A stretch of 64,000 bases of DNA from the NCBI RefSeq assembly GCF_013522705.1, contig NZ_JAAMRE010000002.1:186001-250000 (forward strand). Direction: 5' to 3'. Below are positions 63,899 through 64,000 of this stretch, piece by piece. Both the position numbers and the translations under genes were made by a program. Under the pieces are notes generated by a model. The model did no database searches and had not been told where the DNA came from. It was given only the letters and a program-made list of their open reading frames with translations. This DNA is from Pseudomonas lurida. GTDB lineage: Bacteria; Pseudomonadota; Gammaproteobacteria; Pseudomonadales; Pseudomonadaceae. Positions within the stretch are counted from its first letter, which is position 1. The number at the start of each line of letters is the position of its first letter.

Positions 63899-64000
63899 AT
63901 GCACAAGATACTGATCAGCCGCTGCCTGCTGGGCCACAAGGTGCGCTACGACGGCGGCGCCAGCGGGCCGTTCGACCAACTGGCCGCGTGGCAGGCTGAG
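63899..64000 (+). CDS. DUF523 (TudS-like) protein, 3' end outside the window
   Basis: The first 34 codons are visible. They begin MHKILISRCLLGHKVRYDGG, the N-terminal motif of DUF523 proteins, whose Cys helps bind an iron-sulfur cluster in thiouracil desulfurases (family knowledge). The ATG lies three bases after the stop of the oxygenase gene. The rest is beyond the window end, so function is only indicated. Confidence 0.8.
   Translation, partial: MHKILISRCLLGHKVRYDGGASGPFDQLAAWQAE

Overview
The window is chromosomal DNA of a fluorescent Pseudomonas, most likely of the P. fluorescens group. Three things point there: protein sequences and lengths that match Pseudomonas families throughout; gene order that follows known P. 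aeruginosa neighbourhoods (rho to argA, then the spu polyamine cluster followed by a HacB-type acylase); and many copies of the GTGGGAGGGGGCTTGCCCCC palindrome in intergenic DNA. Coding density is high. I see no prophage, insertion sequence, integrase, CRISPR array, tRNA or rRNA. Species assignment and synteny come from recall, not from a search.

Layout. 1-5.8 kb: the end of rho, an SGNH-type O-acyltransferase, ubiD, and a 2Fe-2S flavin-type reductase coupled to ubiD. 5.9-10.4 kb: a small outer-membrane barrel, a ChaC-type gamma-glutamylcyclotransferase, glpT, a quinone reductase and a FliL-like protein. 10.4-15.2 kb: a three-gene ABC-2 exporter operon on the minus strand. 15.3-17.6 kb: an EVE-domain protein, a 48-residue membrane protein, 5-formyltetrahydrofolate cyclo-ligase, the 6S RNA gene with its promoter and terminator, zapA and a coiled-coil partner. 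17.7-22.5 kb: ygfB-pepP-ubiH-DUF4442-ubiI. 22.6-25.4 kb: an iron-type binding protein and fused permease without an ATPase. 25.5-28.2 kb: gcvT-gcvH (no gcvP) and a DegT/ArnB-type aminotransferase. 28.4-32.9 kb: DUF2388, NfeD/stomatin, an orphan GspE-type ATPase, an ACT-like small protein and an Lrp-type regulator. 33.1-37.2 kb: CYTH-CHAD triphosphatase, argE and argA. 37.2-45.1 kb: an OprD-family porin behind a long leader, then a sulfur-scavenging block (lsfA, ssuEADCBF). 45.2-56.3 kb: a TetR regulator and the polyamine uptake and catabolism cluster spuI / spuBCDEFGH. 56.4-64 kb: HD protein, GlxA-type regulator, HacB-like Ntn acylase, a thioredoxin-fold protein, an alpha/beta hydrolase, a DUF2059 protein, a 2OG-Fe(II) oxygenase and the start of a DUF523 gene.

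How the genes work together. Ubiquinone synthesis is represented at two sites (ubiD plus reductase; ubiH and ubiI with a hotdog-fold gene between them). The ssu operon and lsfA form a sulfate-starvation unit; both have AT-rich palindromes with a 4-nt spacer in their leaders. The spu cluster imports putrescine and spermidine (SpuD, SpuE, SpuFGH) and degrades them (SpuI, SpuB, SpuC). The hydrolase SpuA expected nearby seems reduced to a short N-terminal remnant. No clearly undescribed system is evident. The most useful leads are the spuA remnant, the shared sulfur-promoter palindromes, the phased direct repeats upstream of the porin, the REPIN pair around the TetR gene, and the orphan secretion ATPase.
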